From positions 1-64,000 of the forward strand of contig RQTK01000156.1 in assembly GCA_003991915.1 (NCBI GenBank): a stretch of DNA of 64,000 nt, given 5' to 3'. The notes beneath the pieces are model-generated. The model ran no database searches, was not told the DNA's origin, and saw nothing but the letters and a program-made list of their open reading frames with translations. The DNA comes from Elysia chlorotica (taxonomy: Eukaryota; Mollusca; Gastropoda; Plakobranchidae). Below, piece after piece: positions 49,101-60,406 of the stretch (positions are counted from its first letter, which is position 1; the number at the start of each line of letters is the position of its first letter). A program made the translations under genes and the position numbers.

Positions 49101-50933
49101 CTAGGAAGGATCCACAGGCAAGCCGTCGAGCGGACAGTTCATGCTCGAGTTTTTCAACCAAGTGTCCACACAAGCGGCATGGAAGGCGTGGCCGCAAGGC
49201 AGGAACTTCCTCCTGTCCCCAGGGAAGTACGGGTCCATACAGATAGTGCAGAGAACAACGTCATCGGAGCAATCCTCCCCGCCGGCACCACCCGGCCCGA
49301 CGATGTCTGTCTTGAGCTTGTCCAGAACGTTCGCGGATACCGTCTTGGGCTTGACCGTGTCGTCCAGCCGGAGGAGCATCTCGTAGTCCTCGGGGGTCAT
49401 TTCGCGGTGCTGCAGGCTGATCAGGAAGCTGGCAAGGTCAAGGTCAAGGTGGTTCGGCGTGTTGTTCTGGTCTATTGTGTGGCGCAGATTCTGCACAGGG
49501 GCTGGGCGGGCTCTGTCAGGGCGGCCATTGTTGTGGTTAGCTTTGAAGATTTGCTTGGCTGCTTTCAAGTCGACTTCTAGTTTGGGCCTTGGCGTAAGTG
49601 GTAGGCTCTTGGAATACGACCGAAAGTCCAGGCATATGTTGTGCATTTTGACAAGTCTGTGGTGCATGTAAAACGTTTTGCGACCCTTGTTGTTCAAATT
49701 TGGAACATACCGGTAGTTCTTTGATTTCACAGCCTTGTGTGCTTTCTCAACGCGCCTATGTTTGTCGCGACGAATATAAACTTTTTTCTTGGACGAACAT
49801 TCTAGTTCATAAAGAAAATGCTTGTCATTTTTAGTGATTCTATTGTCAACATGGCGCATGTAACTTTTTTGATATCTAGACACAAGTTTAACATTTGCCT
49901 TTCCATCCTTGTCCTGTTTAGGTGAAGTTGCTTTGCTTTCTTTGGAATTAGGCCTATTTTTCTTCTTTTCGGAACTTTCTTGTATCTTTCCCGCCTTTGG
50001 CACAACTGGTTGAAGCGGGGGGTCTGTGTCCACTGACAGTGCCACTCCGTCCCAGTTCAGAAGATGATCCAGGTCAGAATCACCGTAGTCTTCAAAAACG
50101 TTGATTCCGAGGGAAAGAAAGAACTCGGCGTCACTACAAGCGTTGTCTATACTACATAAACCTTCGGATTCTACAGGAGATGCAGCGTCGGTATCCGTGT
50201 CCACGTCATGTTCAACAGATTCATCAGGCCGAGACACAAGAGAAAAATTAAAACCGAACTCAGTTATATCTACAGGCTTCCACTTTTTGTTCGCATTTGT
50301 CCGCACCTTCTTTTTCTTATTTCTAGTTTTCTCTTTGCTCCTAGTTGTAATTTGTTCGTTGTCACAATCATCCAAATTATCAGCGCGAGGTTCGTTTTTC
50401 ACTTTTCTACGTTTACGTGACTTACTGCGCGAATGGTCTTTGTGGGGAGCGAATACTTTAGGCCGCGCATCCAGTGGTTTCGACGATGATGTAGTCACTG
50501 GAGCATTCACTTCGGGGCCGGTTGGGTGAGCAGCAAGCTCATCAGTAGACGTTTTATCTGAACTATTAGGCTCAATACATGGTACGTTGTCGTCTTTTGT
50601 TTTGTCAGCACATTGGTTTTCTGAGGCCATATAATTGGACACTGGGCGATTGAAAGAACTTGCACAAACTTGGCGATTGGTGGTTTGGGCTTCACTTTGG
50701 ATCTCTGTTTTAAGCGCAGCACACACACTCCGGGAAGACAGGCCCTCGTCTTCGCTACATGAAGAAAACACAGGTTCACCGAACATGTCCAATAAAGAAT
50801 CTTCGGAGGAGTTTTCGAAACTCTGAGCACTGCATAGTCTTTTCAGTCCTTGTGAAATCAAATGAGAAGCCACAGACGCCATGGGTTGTTGGTGACCTTT
50901 ACGGAGGTTGAAAAGTTCCTCAGTTGTCTCCAT
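49101..50933 (-). CDS. Intronless RING-H2 finger protein, probable E3 ubiquitin ligase
   Basis: A single 610-codon ORF. Residues 1-100 are Ser-rich and acidic. A basic, nuclear-localisation-like stretch (RSKSRKRRKVK, then TRNKKKKVR) lies near residues 170-220. An acidic segment follows, then a second basic block. Just before the RING sits FLISLQHREMTPEDYEMLLR, which looks like a conserved helix. The RING-H2 is at about 562-602: CTICMDPYFPGD, LPCGHAFHAACVDTW, NCPLDG. Ligands read C-x2-C, C-x-H-x2-H-x2-C, C-P-L-D, so the eighth ligand is Asp instead of Cys, as known for RBX1. Such proteins pass ubiquitin from E2 to substrate. The basic blocks suggest a nuclear location (inference). The start Met is the first in frame; its Kozak context is modest (T at -3, G at +4) and Met18 is an alternative. 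Absence of introns among intron-rich neighbours suggests an old retrocopy or a naturally intronless gene. No specific ortholog is named. Confidence 0.9.
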   Translation of the reverse strand: METTEELFNLRKGHQQPMASVASHLISQGLKRLCSAQSFENSSEDSLLDMFGEPVFSSCSEDEGLSSRSVCAALKTEIQSEAQTTNRQVCASSFNRPVSNYMASENQCADKTKDDNVPCIEPNSSDKTSTDELAAHPTGPEVNAPVTTSSSKPLDARPKVFAPHKDHSRSKSRKRRKVKNEPRADNLDDCDNEQITTRSKEKTRNKKKKVRTNANKKWKPVDITEFGFNFSLVSRPDESVEHDVDTDTDAASPVESEGLCSIDNACSDAEFFLSLGINVFEDYGDSDLDHLLNWDGVALSVDTDPPLQPVVPKAGKIQESSEKKKNRPNSKESKATSPKQDKDGKANVKLVSRYQKSYMRHVDNRITKNDKHFLYELECSSKKKVYIRRDKHRRVEKAHKAVKSKNYRYVPNLNNKGRKTFYMHHRLVKMHNICLDFRSYSKSLPLTPRPKLEVDLKAAKQIFKANHNNGRPDRARPAPVQNLRHTIDQNNTPNHLDLDLASFLISLQHREMTPEDYEMLLRLDDTVKPKTVSANVLDKLKTDIVGPGGAGGEDCSDDVVLCTICMDPYFPGDRRKFLPCGHAFHAACVDTWLKNSSMNCPLDGLPVDPS

Positions 50934-51665
50934 AAAATGTAGCTCGGGTCGCCTTAAAATAAAACTTCTACTTGTTTAAAAAATCGTATACTAGCGGTAA
51001 ACTGTATTTTCTGTTTGAAAGTGTGAGCAACCTGTAAAGTTTTTTTTAATGCTCTTAAGTTTTCCACAGTGAAGTGGAAATACTGAGACCAGCAGCAGGC
51101 CCCGACTGCTGGGCAACCAATGCTAGAATGAGGATTACTACAAGCAGACGAAGCAAGTTAAAGCATACTAACATAGCTAATTATAAATAGAACCTTGCAC
51201 AACATGACTGAAATGACTGACCGTGCTATATTTAGGTGCTGACGACCCGCTTCAAAACTTAAAGCTATTATTAGATGCATAGGGGAAATTTACCCACTTC
51301 ACGGAACATCACTGACGTGTTGGCCAGGATTTGAGGTCTTATGAATCTCAAAGAAAAAATTGTTATTTTACGAAACCAAACAAAATAGAAAAACAAACAA
51401 AAAAGTGCAACATTTACCAATGTTTCAAGGGAGTTGTGGGTAAAATCATTAAGTGAAACATTAGTATGATTTAAGTATCTCATACATGTTTGCTACCACG
51501 GTTGCATACAGATTTCGTCTTCAATCAACCATAGCACCCTCATCGGTGGTTTCCAGTTAGTTAAATTTCTAGATAAATCTTTCACTTAGATGGAACCGTT
51601 GACGCCATCCACATTCTCCCTCATTTTACCCAATTAGTCTATCCATGTATTTTTCTATCCACATA

Positions 51666-51744
<79 letters not shown>
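51666..51744. repeat. CTAT tetranucleotide microsatellite
   Basis: About 19 uninterrupted CTAT units upstream of the RING-H2 gene. Confidence 0.97.
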
Positions 51745-52943
51745 CAACTGTAATATCTTTTATGCATAGCATATATCTCACATACCATTAAAATGAATAT
51801 GGTGTGTTTAGGTTTAACAGAGATGAAATTTAAGTTTATATTAAGCTTATAATTTGTGTCTTGAAGCTTGATACATAAAGGTGGTGCATTTTCCTGAGTG
51901 ATGTGAGTCGAATCTTTAGCAAAAGAATGACTACATGAAACCTAAGGATGTTGATATGAAACTTGCTTCACCATTAAAGTAATGCTGTCTCCGTACTCTC
52001 GCGAAATATTATTCAATTTACTACAAAAGGTGTTACATGTATTAACATGTGGAACATTATTGTCAAGAATCCACTATAATTATCTTGTTTAACAATAATT
52101 TCACTGGTATGTTCCGTTTAGTTTAGCCAGATTTGTATTTAGCTGGCATATTTTCCTCCAACCGGAAACATCATAATAAATTTTTATCATCGGATGGTAT
52201 CAATAGTTTTAGAGTTTTTGGTAAACAGTATTTATTTACTTAGTTAATAAATATAGATTAGCTTTTATAGACAAAATTAGTATAGATTCATTTAGAGGCT
52301 CTGCAACTAAATAGAATTTTAATTTTAGATCTATCTGGCTGATAAATTCTATAATCTTCGGAGCATTGTAGAAAATCATGAATCAAAACGATCAAAGTGT
52401 TTGATAACAATAGTTTATCGATATAGCTAGTTGTAATCTAGTTGTCCAGTCCAAAGCACACATGTCGGCATTTTCGGCATTGACGGTGGGCCTCAAGCTA
52501 CATGAGAGCTCTAGTGAGACGAATACAAGGAATCAAGGATACTGCCCTTCATAGAAATCAAGTTTTGTGAATTAGATATTTCTGTCTCCCTCAAAACTCC
52601 AGCCAAATATGTATGTACTATCGAACGGGCTGTAGATCTAGTTCTGTTATGGCCTTAACTTTTTACACTCTTGTAATGAAGTGGGAGGCCTACGGGTTGA
52701 TACCGATACACGTAGATCTAGAATCTAGATTCCCAATCTAAGCCTAGGCACTCCTTGAATTTTGTGGTCCCTAGCCCGTGGGCGATCAAATGGGTGTGCG
52801 GGCTGAATTCGATTATTAAAATTTAATAAAATACCAGCCAGCCGTACTCCCTGTCTTTTTGTTATTTTTTTTCTCTTAAAATTGAATAATAATGAAAACA
52901 AAATCTGCCAGCCCTGTCATTTTGTTATAATTTTTTAGGAAGA

Positions 52944-53417
52944 GGCTGTTTGTCCGGTAACTTGACAAATAGCCACCAGGCTATTCCTCGGGTAAGCGGA
53001 CAAATAGCCAAAAGGCTTAGCTGACTAGCTTTTCCATCTCTAGATCTAATGGAGATAAGATCTAGGCTATTAATAATATTATGGGCCTAGTGTAGAGCCA
53101 GTCGACTGCACTTGTCGTAGAGAGAGGGAGGGGGGGAGAGAGACAGAGATTAAAAGAGGAGAGAGAGAGAAATTTAGATATAGCGAGAGTGGGGCGAGCG
53201 GGAGAAAAAGAGCGTCATTGAGCGAGAGAGAAGGGAGCGGGAGGTCGGAACCGGAATAATAATAGGCCTAATAATAATATTTGGTGCTACCTTCAGATTT
53301 AAACACATCATAATATGGTTCCATATGAGACAGCTGTCACAACCAATAGTTGGATCACCATGCAATTCCAACACAAGATTGCCGGAGGAATCTATAGCCT
53401 GTTGGCTATTTGTCCGC
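52944..53417. repeat. Inverted repeat pair upstream of eIF3G
   Basis: GCGGACAAATAGCCAAAAGG at 52996-53015 is matched by its reverse complement at 53398-53417 (20 of 21 bases over the full 21-bp arms). Further related arms at 52945 and 52964 form a local hairpin. It may be a MITE-like element; no target duplication was seen. Confidence 0.6.
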
Positions 53418-53479
53418 TTTGAAAGCTTTGCTCAAAAAGTTCTCCAACTACTTGAGGGCATCAGTTTTCAATACTGGAG

Positions 53480-53610
53480 GTCCTTTCTCCCCCCTTTCTA
53501 ACGGCCACACTTTTCCAGCTGGTTGGGGTAGAGTCAGTATATATTGTTAAGTGTTACCGCTCAATTCCTGGCCACTTAGTCTCTTAGAAGAGAGCTTCAG
53601 CCTCTCCAAC
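53480..53610 (+). mobile_element. SINE fragment, degenerate
   Basis: CCAGCTGGTTGGGGTAGAGT followed by CAGTATATATTG matches the body start. The tail ends AGAAGAGAGCTTC. The middle is deleted. Confidence 0.4.
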
Positions 53611-53914
53611 TAGAGATAGTATCCTACAAAATTAAAAGCCAATAGAATCTCTAGATTTTTGTTTTGTTTTTTGTCTTTTTGTTGTTGAAGACTTCAAGCT
53701 ATCTTTTGCTCGAATGTTTTTGTTTCTAGTTTGAAAAAAGGAGGATGTTTTCATTAACTAGGGAACCATCACAGGTTGGTTGGGATTAGAAATATCGTGG
53801 GTTAAAAATAATACTGCCAAAAAACACCACTTGACAAGGTCTCCTATTTCTATTTATTTGCCTTGGAACCGTATTAAATTTATATTTTCCACACTTTTTT
53901 CTTTGTACTTTCAG

Positions 53915-56900
53915 GAGTAAAAGTTGGGCAGAGCAGGTTGATCTTGGAGATGAAGGTAATAACTCTGAAAGTTTTTATTTTATTTTCATCGGCCCACAAC
54001 TTTTTTTTTTTTGTTGCGTCAAGAATTTGAATGATTTTTTTGTTATTGTCAAATTAGAAAATTGATTTTGTTAATGCGCATAGGTGACTGAAAAACTGTT
54101 TGCCGTTTCATTGGAACTTATAGTTAAAAGATTTTTCAAATTGTTGTGCTTTTTTGCGAAGGCTTTGATTTCTCTCTATATGCATGTGTGCATTCAAATC
54201 TTTCTAAAAAGATGTGTTTGATTTATTTTCAGGTTTTCTCCCTCCTCCAAGTGAAGACTTCAATGAGAAGAAAGGTATTAAAACAGTAACCGAGTACAAA
54301 CACAATGACGATGGCAAAGTTGTCAAGGTATTTCCACGTTATCAATTATTGTTCATTTTTACAGTTAGAGTATCATCTTATGGCTTTGAATTTTCTAGAA
54401 ATTTGGTGTGGACCAGTGCTGTCTTTAGGTAAAATTTTCCAGCTGTCTTTTAAAATACAGTGGGAGTGCTTGGATATAGCTGCTGATTTAACTTTTTCAA
54501 ATGATCATTTACTCTTACTCATGGCTTTGAATTTTCTAGAAATATGGTTTGGACCAGTGAAGAAGATATGTCTTAATGTCAAATTTTCCAGCTGTCTCAA
54601 TACAGTGGAAGTGCTTGTATATAGCTGCTGATTTAACTTTTTCAAATGATCGTTTACTCTTACTCTGCACAAATGGTGAATCAAATCTGGACAATACTAC
54701 TGAAAGGAAATCATAGGGAAAGATGGCTGCATATCTTACCTTGTTTACAACTCATTACTAATTTGAATATTATATATTATTTTTAAAATTTTTTTTTTAA
54801 TGATTAGTTTTTTTTATTAGATTATTGATTTTTTTTTATTATTATTATATTGATTAGTTTTTATTGCAATGATTACTATTGTTATGAAAATGTATGCCTT
54901 GTAAAATAACACTTCATTTCTTCTCATTCTTTCAGATTATCAGGACCTTTAAGGTTGAAACAGTGAGACTGTCCAAGTCTATAGCAAAAAGGAAGGTAAG
55001 TGGAATGATGGAAGGATTTCTCGGTCGTGATCATTTAGAACCAAGAGAATTATAGTATCACAGAAAATGAATGGCCTGTGTGATTTTATTTTTTACAAGC
55101 CATAAATATAATAATAAGTTTTCAATGCTAACAATCTAATTCTAAGTTTCTAAGGTATATCAGATGTGCGTTGTCTGCCTGCCATATTTTTTTTAACACA
55201 AATTACAAAATTAGTTAAAATCTTGTTGCCTCTTGAAGCAAATTTTACATAAGTCAGATACCACCCAAAGTGCATTGGAAACATCACAAAACGAAGTCTA
55301 ATAATTCGAATTACTCATAAATGATAAACCTAATTTTGCAGAGAATAGACATTTTTTTCTCTTTGGTTCTATTAAAATTAGTTTTTCTGGTTTTATTCCC
55401 TTAATTCTAAGCTCACACCACCACCAAGCATTTCAAAAGTACTATCTGTCAAGCAGTATTCAGTGCTGGTTGGGAGAAGGATGCTGTAAAAAGAAAACTA
55501 TAAGGAAAAAAAGCAATCATAAACACAATTTTTCAAATTAGGGCGGTAACTGACTACTAATTTTACCACTTTTGATGTTCAGGTATGTCCCCTTCTGTAA
55601 TATATACTATACACACATACGGACAGATCAGTAATCCCTATGAAATAATTGTTTATAACTAGGTTTATCAAGTGTCTTAAACTAATGATTTGCGATGTAT
55701 TGTTCCCTTGTTCCCATCAGACATGGAAAAAGTTTGGTGCTGCTTCTGGAGACCCTCCTGGCCCCAACCCTGCCAACACCGTCCTCACTGAGGAAATTCA
55801 AATGCAGTTTGTTCTGAACAAGGAGGTATGCAGCAATAGTAGTCACATTAACTTTAATTTGTCAGTTTTATGTCCAGCAAGATTGTTTAAGTTTTGGGGT
55901 GTTCATACTTTGTTTTTTATTTTATACCCTGCCTCAATTTTTTCTTCAGCAATTTTTCCTTGCCTTTAAATACAGGTGAAGAAACTTGATCAAAACTTTT
56001 AGATGTTTCTTTGTTGTTTTTTTTAATATATTTTGAAGTGACAAATAAGACAGGTTTTATTTTTTCTGTTTGATTTTACCTTTTAAAAGTTCTTTTCAAG
56101 ACGTTAGTGCTAGCACTTTTTTCCCTCAGGAGATGTTTATATAAATCCTATAATTCCCCGATGACTTGGTGACTAAAGAAAGAATGATACTAACAGTAAC
56201 ATATTGCAAGATTCCTTCCCTTTGACCACTTTTTATTAGTGCTGTGCTGATTAATGCAAAGCTGTCTTGCGCCGCATAGTGAAAGAGTTAAAAGGGAAAT
56301 TGAATAAAAGATAGGTGAATAGTTGAGGTTAAAAGAGATCTTGTGAAACAAGGAAAAACTGAATGTTTTGTCTGATAAAACCCTTAAATCTCACAAAAGG
56401 ATCACAGTTAATTTTATACATTCTGAAACTAATCTTTTTCCTTAGCTTTATATTGTATTATCTCCTACATTCTAATCTTTTTCTTCTTTTTTTTAGCCAA
56501 CCCAGGCTGACGATGATGATCCACTCTCCAAGCTGCCCAAAGACGGGCGGGTGAAGATTGTTCAGTGCCGTATTTGCAAGGGGGATCACTGGACCACAAA
56601 GTGTCCCTACAAAGACACTCTCCAACCTCTGCAGGTGGGTACATAAGCAACACTAGCATTGGGCAATTTACATTCTTGTCAGTTCTATGGTAATGACAGA
56701 GGTGCCAATTTGAGGATAAATACAAAAATTCAGGGTTTGTCTGCAGTGAAGCCAATTCTCTGAAAGATAAATTATCAGGTCAGAGTTCTGTGAAGGTCTG
56801 ACAAGGAGTTTTATTTTACTTAAATTTTTCTACAGCAAAACATAAAGAACTACTACCAGTTCTTTTGTCTCGCCACCTCTCATACAAGACGAGGGGTCAT

Positions 56901-59900
56901 GTGTACAGCACTTGTGTGCGGAGTGCAATGCTCCATGCTAGCGAGACATGGCCCTTGACCAAGCCAAACCTTCAACGCCTGCAGAGAAACGACAGGGCAA
57001 TGATAAGACAGATCTGCAATGTGAAGCCAGAAGATGTGGCCACCACTAGGTCAAATGAGCTATTGACGCTTCTTGGCCTTGAGGACCTGAACCTCATTCT
57101 GAAGGAGAGAAGACTCCGGTGGTATGGCCACGTGGAACGGTCAAGCGGAGCTATCAAGACAGCATTGGACATGCAAGTAACAGGAAGTCGTGGAAAAGGG
57201 AGACCCAGAATGACATGGAAGCAGGTGACAGAGAGGGATCGGAAAGACTGGAAACTCTCAACAACTGACCCTCATGACAGAAACACCTGGAGATCTGGTG
57301 TGAGATCAGCCATGCGTGCAGCAAGCCAGCTACCTGGAAGGGGGTCCACTGATGTGGATGTTGCCCCAGTACCTGCACGTTAATCAAAATACCGATGATG
57401 ATGATGATGATGATGATAAATACAAAAAATTGCAGTGTAAGTCTTCTGTGAAGGTCTGACAAGGAGTTTTATTTTGTGATTCATTAGCTATGGCACTTCA
57501 GGGGGGAAGTTCGGTAAAACTATACTGATCCAGTCTGCGTCATTCGTTTGTAAGTTCATGACTTAGTTTGTGCTCATGGTATAAAAAGGGTATATTTTGT
57601 CCCATTCTCTTTTAGAGTTCTTGGGATAGGACACCAGCTTCTGATGCAGGAGGTTAGTAGTTCGAGCCCTGGCGATGTCGTCCCCTGCTGGTTGGGGCGG
57701 TGTCAGTCCTGAGACAGGAGTCATGGTATCCCCGCCCTGTATCATGTGTGGCAGCACATTGAATTGTAAGGCGTCAGTCTTGGTGCCCATCCACAATACA
57801 ACCTATATAATGCTGATGTTGGAAGTTAAAACCAACTCAACTCAAAGAGAGTATTGGAGAACCAAGACATCATTTTCAGTGGATCTGGGACAAGTTCACG
57901 ACCAGTTCACACCTCTGGTTTAATCTGTCATGTTGTGTTACTCTAAATGGTTTCACTGACTAGATAATTGTGATTTTTATCAACAGCAAAAATTGGAGGA
58001 GGGTGCCGCTAAGCCGGAAATTGCCCCAGTGTCAGCACCTACTGGCCCGAAGAGCACCGCAGGAGGGAAGTACATTCCCCCAACACTGAGAGAGGGAGCC
58101 AACAAGGGACGAGGAGAGTCCATGACCATGCAGAGAAAAGGTGTGGGCACAGTTCAATTATAATGAAGTCTAAAAGTTCTATATCAGCCCTCTTAAATCA
58201 TAGTGCTAATCTCTTAGTGCATTTGATCCTATTCAAAGGAAAATGATTTTCTTCACCGTAAATATTTTCTACTTCGAAGGAGGGAGTGCTTATATAACAA
58301 TATTGGCATGTATATGTAAGTAATATCTTCAAAAGTTCTTATCTGCCAACAATTTGAGGTTTTTGGGAGTGACCCTACTCCTCCCTCTCTTACAAGTTTT
58401 GCCAAAAGTGGTTTAGACTACTTGTCCACTAGATCTTAGATCAGTACTGGGCTAGGCCCCTTGGCGAGACGGTGTGAATCACCGAGTGTAAAAGCCTCTC
58501 ATAACTAAGTGTAATAAAGACTACCACTCTCTCACCATCCACTACAAACAAGGCATTTCAGATAGAGTTTATTCCTCTCTCTTCAATTTGAAAAGCACAG
58601 GGGGGAAATGATGGTAGTCGCAGATTCTACATTTTGAGGAAATAAAATTTTAAAGTTTGAAAGTCTATACACAGGATGCTGTTTTGAAATACCTTTATAT
58701 TATAGGTCTATTGTCATTTTAGCCAAAATTAGTTATACAGTAACGATCTTTAGCAATGGGGGTAATTTGAAAAATCTTTTTTTGTGTGTGTGTGGCTGCC
58801 ACCATTTTTCCCCTGTACTCTTCGTGTTCTTACCCATAAAAATTTATTCATTTTATTATATTTTTTTTTATCTGTTTCCACATCTTTTACGTATATTAAG
58901 AGTTTCCCTACTACATCCAGTATTATGTTACTCTTTGTTTACTTAAAATCATCTCTGTTCCCAGACGAGACTGCAACCATCAGGGTAACCAATCTCTCGG
59001 AAGACACCAGGGAGTCTGACTTGCAGGAGCTTTTCAGGCCGTTTGGACCAATCTCCAGGATATACCTGGCTAAGGACAAGAACACTGGACAGTCAAAGGT
59101 ACTTTGCTGTTATGTTGGTATAAACCAGTTGATGAAAATTAAAATATGTAGTTGTTTGTGGTAAACGCTGTCGATGATGGAAAATCATCAAGAATGTGTG
59201 ACTTTAATGCTCAAAGCGAGATAAAGTCATTTTTTATGTCGCTGACAGGACAACCTATCAAAAAGTGGGACTCTCACACCAAATCTGGGTTGAGTGGCAT
59301 CTCTGCATGAAGTAGTGAATTCAAACCACATTAACTCTATAGGAACCTGGATCTTGTCCCCCTTTTTCTACGAAAGTTTGATAAAAGTGATATACATTTA
59401 TTTGTGTTTTTCTTTCAGGGATTTGCATTCATCAACTTTCACCGGAGAGAAGACGCAGCCAGGGCTATACAAGGGGTTTCTGGATTTGGCTATGACCATT
59501 TGATCCTCAATGTAGAGTGGGCCAAGTAAGTGCAGTGTTGTTCTCAAAATCCATGTCAATAATAGTTCCATCAGTTTCAAGGCGGTGTGAAAGATTTCTT
59601 CAATTTAATAGTTTCTGAAAGGTTAAATTGAACCGACAAACTAAAAATAGTTTTTGTTGCAAATTTCATTCTTGTTTTGTTTTGAGGATGGTTTTTCTTT
59701 TTGTTTTTTAAGCAATGCAATATTACATACTTTCAAACTTGTCAACTATATTCTTTGTGCGGTGATTTGTTATGAGTACATCTGCAGAGCTCATAATTTT
59801 TTTAGATAAGCCACTGATTTTGATCCTGACAATTTTATCTCATCTCCAACTCTGTGGTCATATATCAATTTCTTTTGCCTTGAAAATGTTCATTAGTAGT

Positions 59901-60406
59901 GTATGAGCTTATTTCTTAGAACATTGCATTAGCAACAGTTACTGTAGGGTTGTACTGTGGAAAGATTGGGCTTTTATAGCTTTTTTTTTTCAATGTCCAA
60001 TTTATGGCTAGTGCATGAAGAAACAACTAGCATTTTTATGGCAATTGTTAAATACAGCTCCAATGCTGATTGTTTTTTGTTTGTTTTTGTTTTTACATTT
60101 TCTACTAACATGTAAGAAAGAGCCTTTGTTTGCCATGATGAATTAGGTATAAATCAATTCATTTTATTGGGTATATATTAAGTCTGTGTCACCAGTATAC
60201 TGAAGCAGATCATCTGGAAAGTTATAGTGCCAACTGCTGTGTTCAAGTCTGATAGGTGAATCACGTTCACCCCCATTTTGTAAATAATTGCATGTTAAGC
60301 AACATTTAGGACATTCTTAAGAGTAAAAATATGGTTTGATGTATTTTTCTTTATTCGCCTTTTTAATCACTTTTTTTTCTTCATCAGGCCATCAACACAG
60401 CAATAG
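53915..60406 (+). CDS. EIF3G: Eukaryotic translation initiation factor 3 subunit G, first exon not found
   Basis: An eIF3 component that binds the 40S/mRNA entry side. Exons: 53915-53955, 54233-54327, 54936-54995, 55721-55825, 56497-56634, 57987-58140, 58965-59098, 59419-59525, 60388-60406. All phases agree; 283 aa plus stop (human is 320). The order is [13 protein letters not shown] near the N-terminus, [29 protein letters not shown], then the CCHC zinc knuckle [14 protein letters not shown] linker with [13 protein letters not shown] follows. The C-terminal RRM has RNP2 IRVTNL and RNP1 KGFAFINF, the latter split by an intron after Lys. It ends WAKPSTQQ. Near-identity to the animal eIF3g core makes the call firm. 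The first exon must supply the start Met and end with two bases of a codon (first listed exon begins with one base). I could not find it in 50.9-53.9 kb. Introns carry a MITE (55273-55597), a LINE fragment (56835-57418) and a SINE (57610-57850). No clear AATAAA was seen just after the stop. Confidence 0.95.
55273..55597 (-). mobile_element. pogo/Tigger-like MITE, copy 2 in an eIF3G intron
   Basis: Matches the reverse complement of the 45-kb copy over most of its length. Shared blocks include CACAAAACGAAGTCT near one end and the TCTCTTTGG..CTAT block. The ends are more diverged, and TA follows the right end (55598-55599). Confidence 0.6.
56835..57418 (+). mobile_element. LINE 3' fragment, family C, in an eIF3G intron
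   Basis: An uninterrupted 172-codon frame (56865-57383) encodes the C-terminal end of a non-LTR reverse transcriptase: [70 protein letters not shown]. It ends in a GAT microsatellite tail (57393-57417), as some LINE clades do. The 5' part is missing. The long open frame suggests a fairly recent insertion. A near-copy of flanking sequence lies on both sides (see findings). Confidence 0.8.
57610..57850 (+). mobile_element. SINE of the same family in an eIF3G intron
   Basis: The head has AGGACACCAGCTTCTGATGC and GTAGTTCGAGCCC (B-box). The body is GCTGGTTGGGGCGGTGTCAG, GAGACAGGAGTCATGGTATC, CCCGCCCTGTATCATGTGTG, and the tail CTATATAATGCTGATGTTGG. It lacks the TATAATGTGACCGG block that other copies have. 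Confidence 0.72.

Larger units (their letters stand above)
50934..53914. other. Intergenic between the divergent RING-H2 and eIF3G genes
   Basis: Must contain both promoters and the unfound first exon of eIF3G. Holds the CTAT microsatellite, AGATCT motifs (52.6-53.1 kb), an inverted repeat and a GA-rich stretch. No core promoter motif is clear. Confidence 0.5.

Noticed and set aside
49062-49580. 172-aa plus frame and other plus frames at 49.1-50.8 kb
   Set aside because: Antisense shadows of the 610-codon RING-H2 frame.
52463-52550. ATG TCG GCA TTT with a following GTGGGC as first exon of eIF3G
   Set aside because: The donor phase is 0, while the next exon needs two carried bases. The peptide also does not resemble eIF3g N-termini.
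53743-53772. ATG TTT TCA TTA ... CAG before GTTGGT as first exon of eIF3G
   Set aside because: Wrong phase and no similarity to the expected N-terminus.
57154-57462. Minus frames over the LINE fragment
   Set aside because: Antisense shadows. The plus frame has the reverse transcriptase signature.
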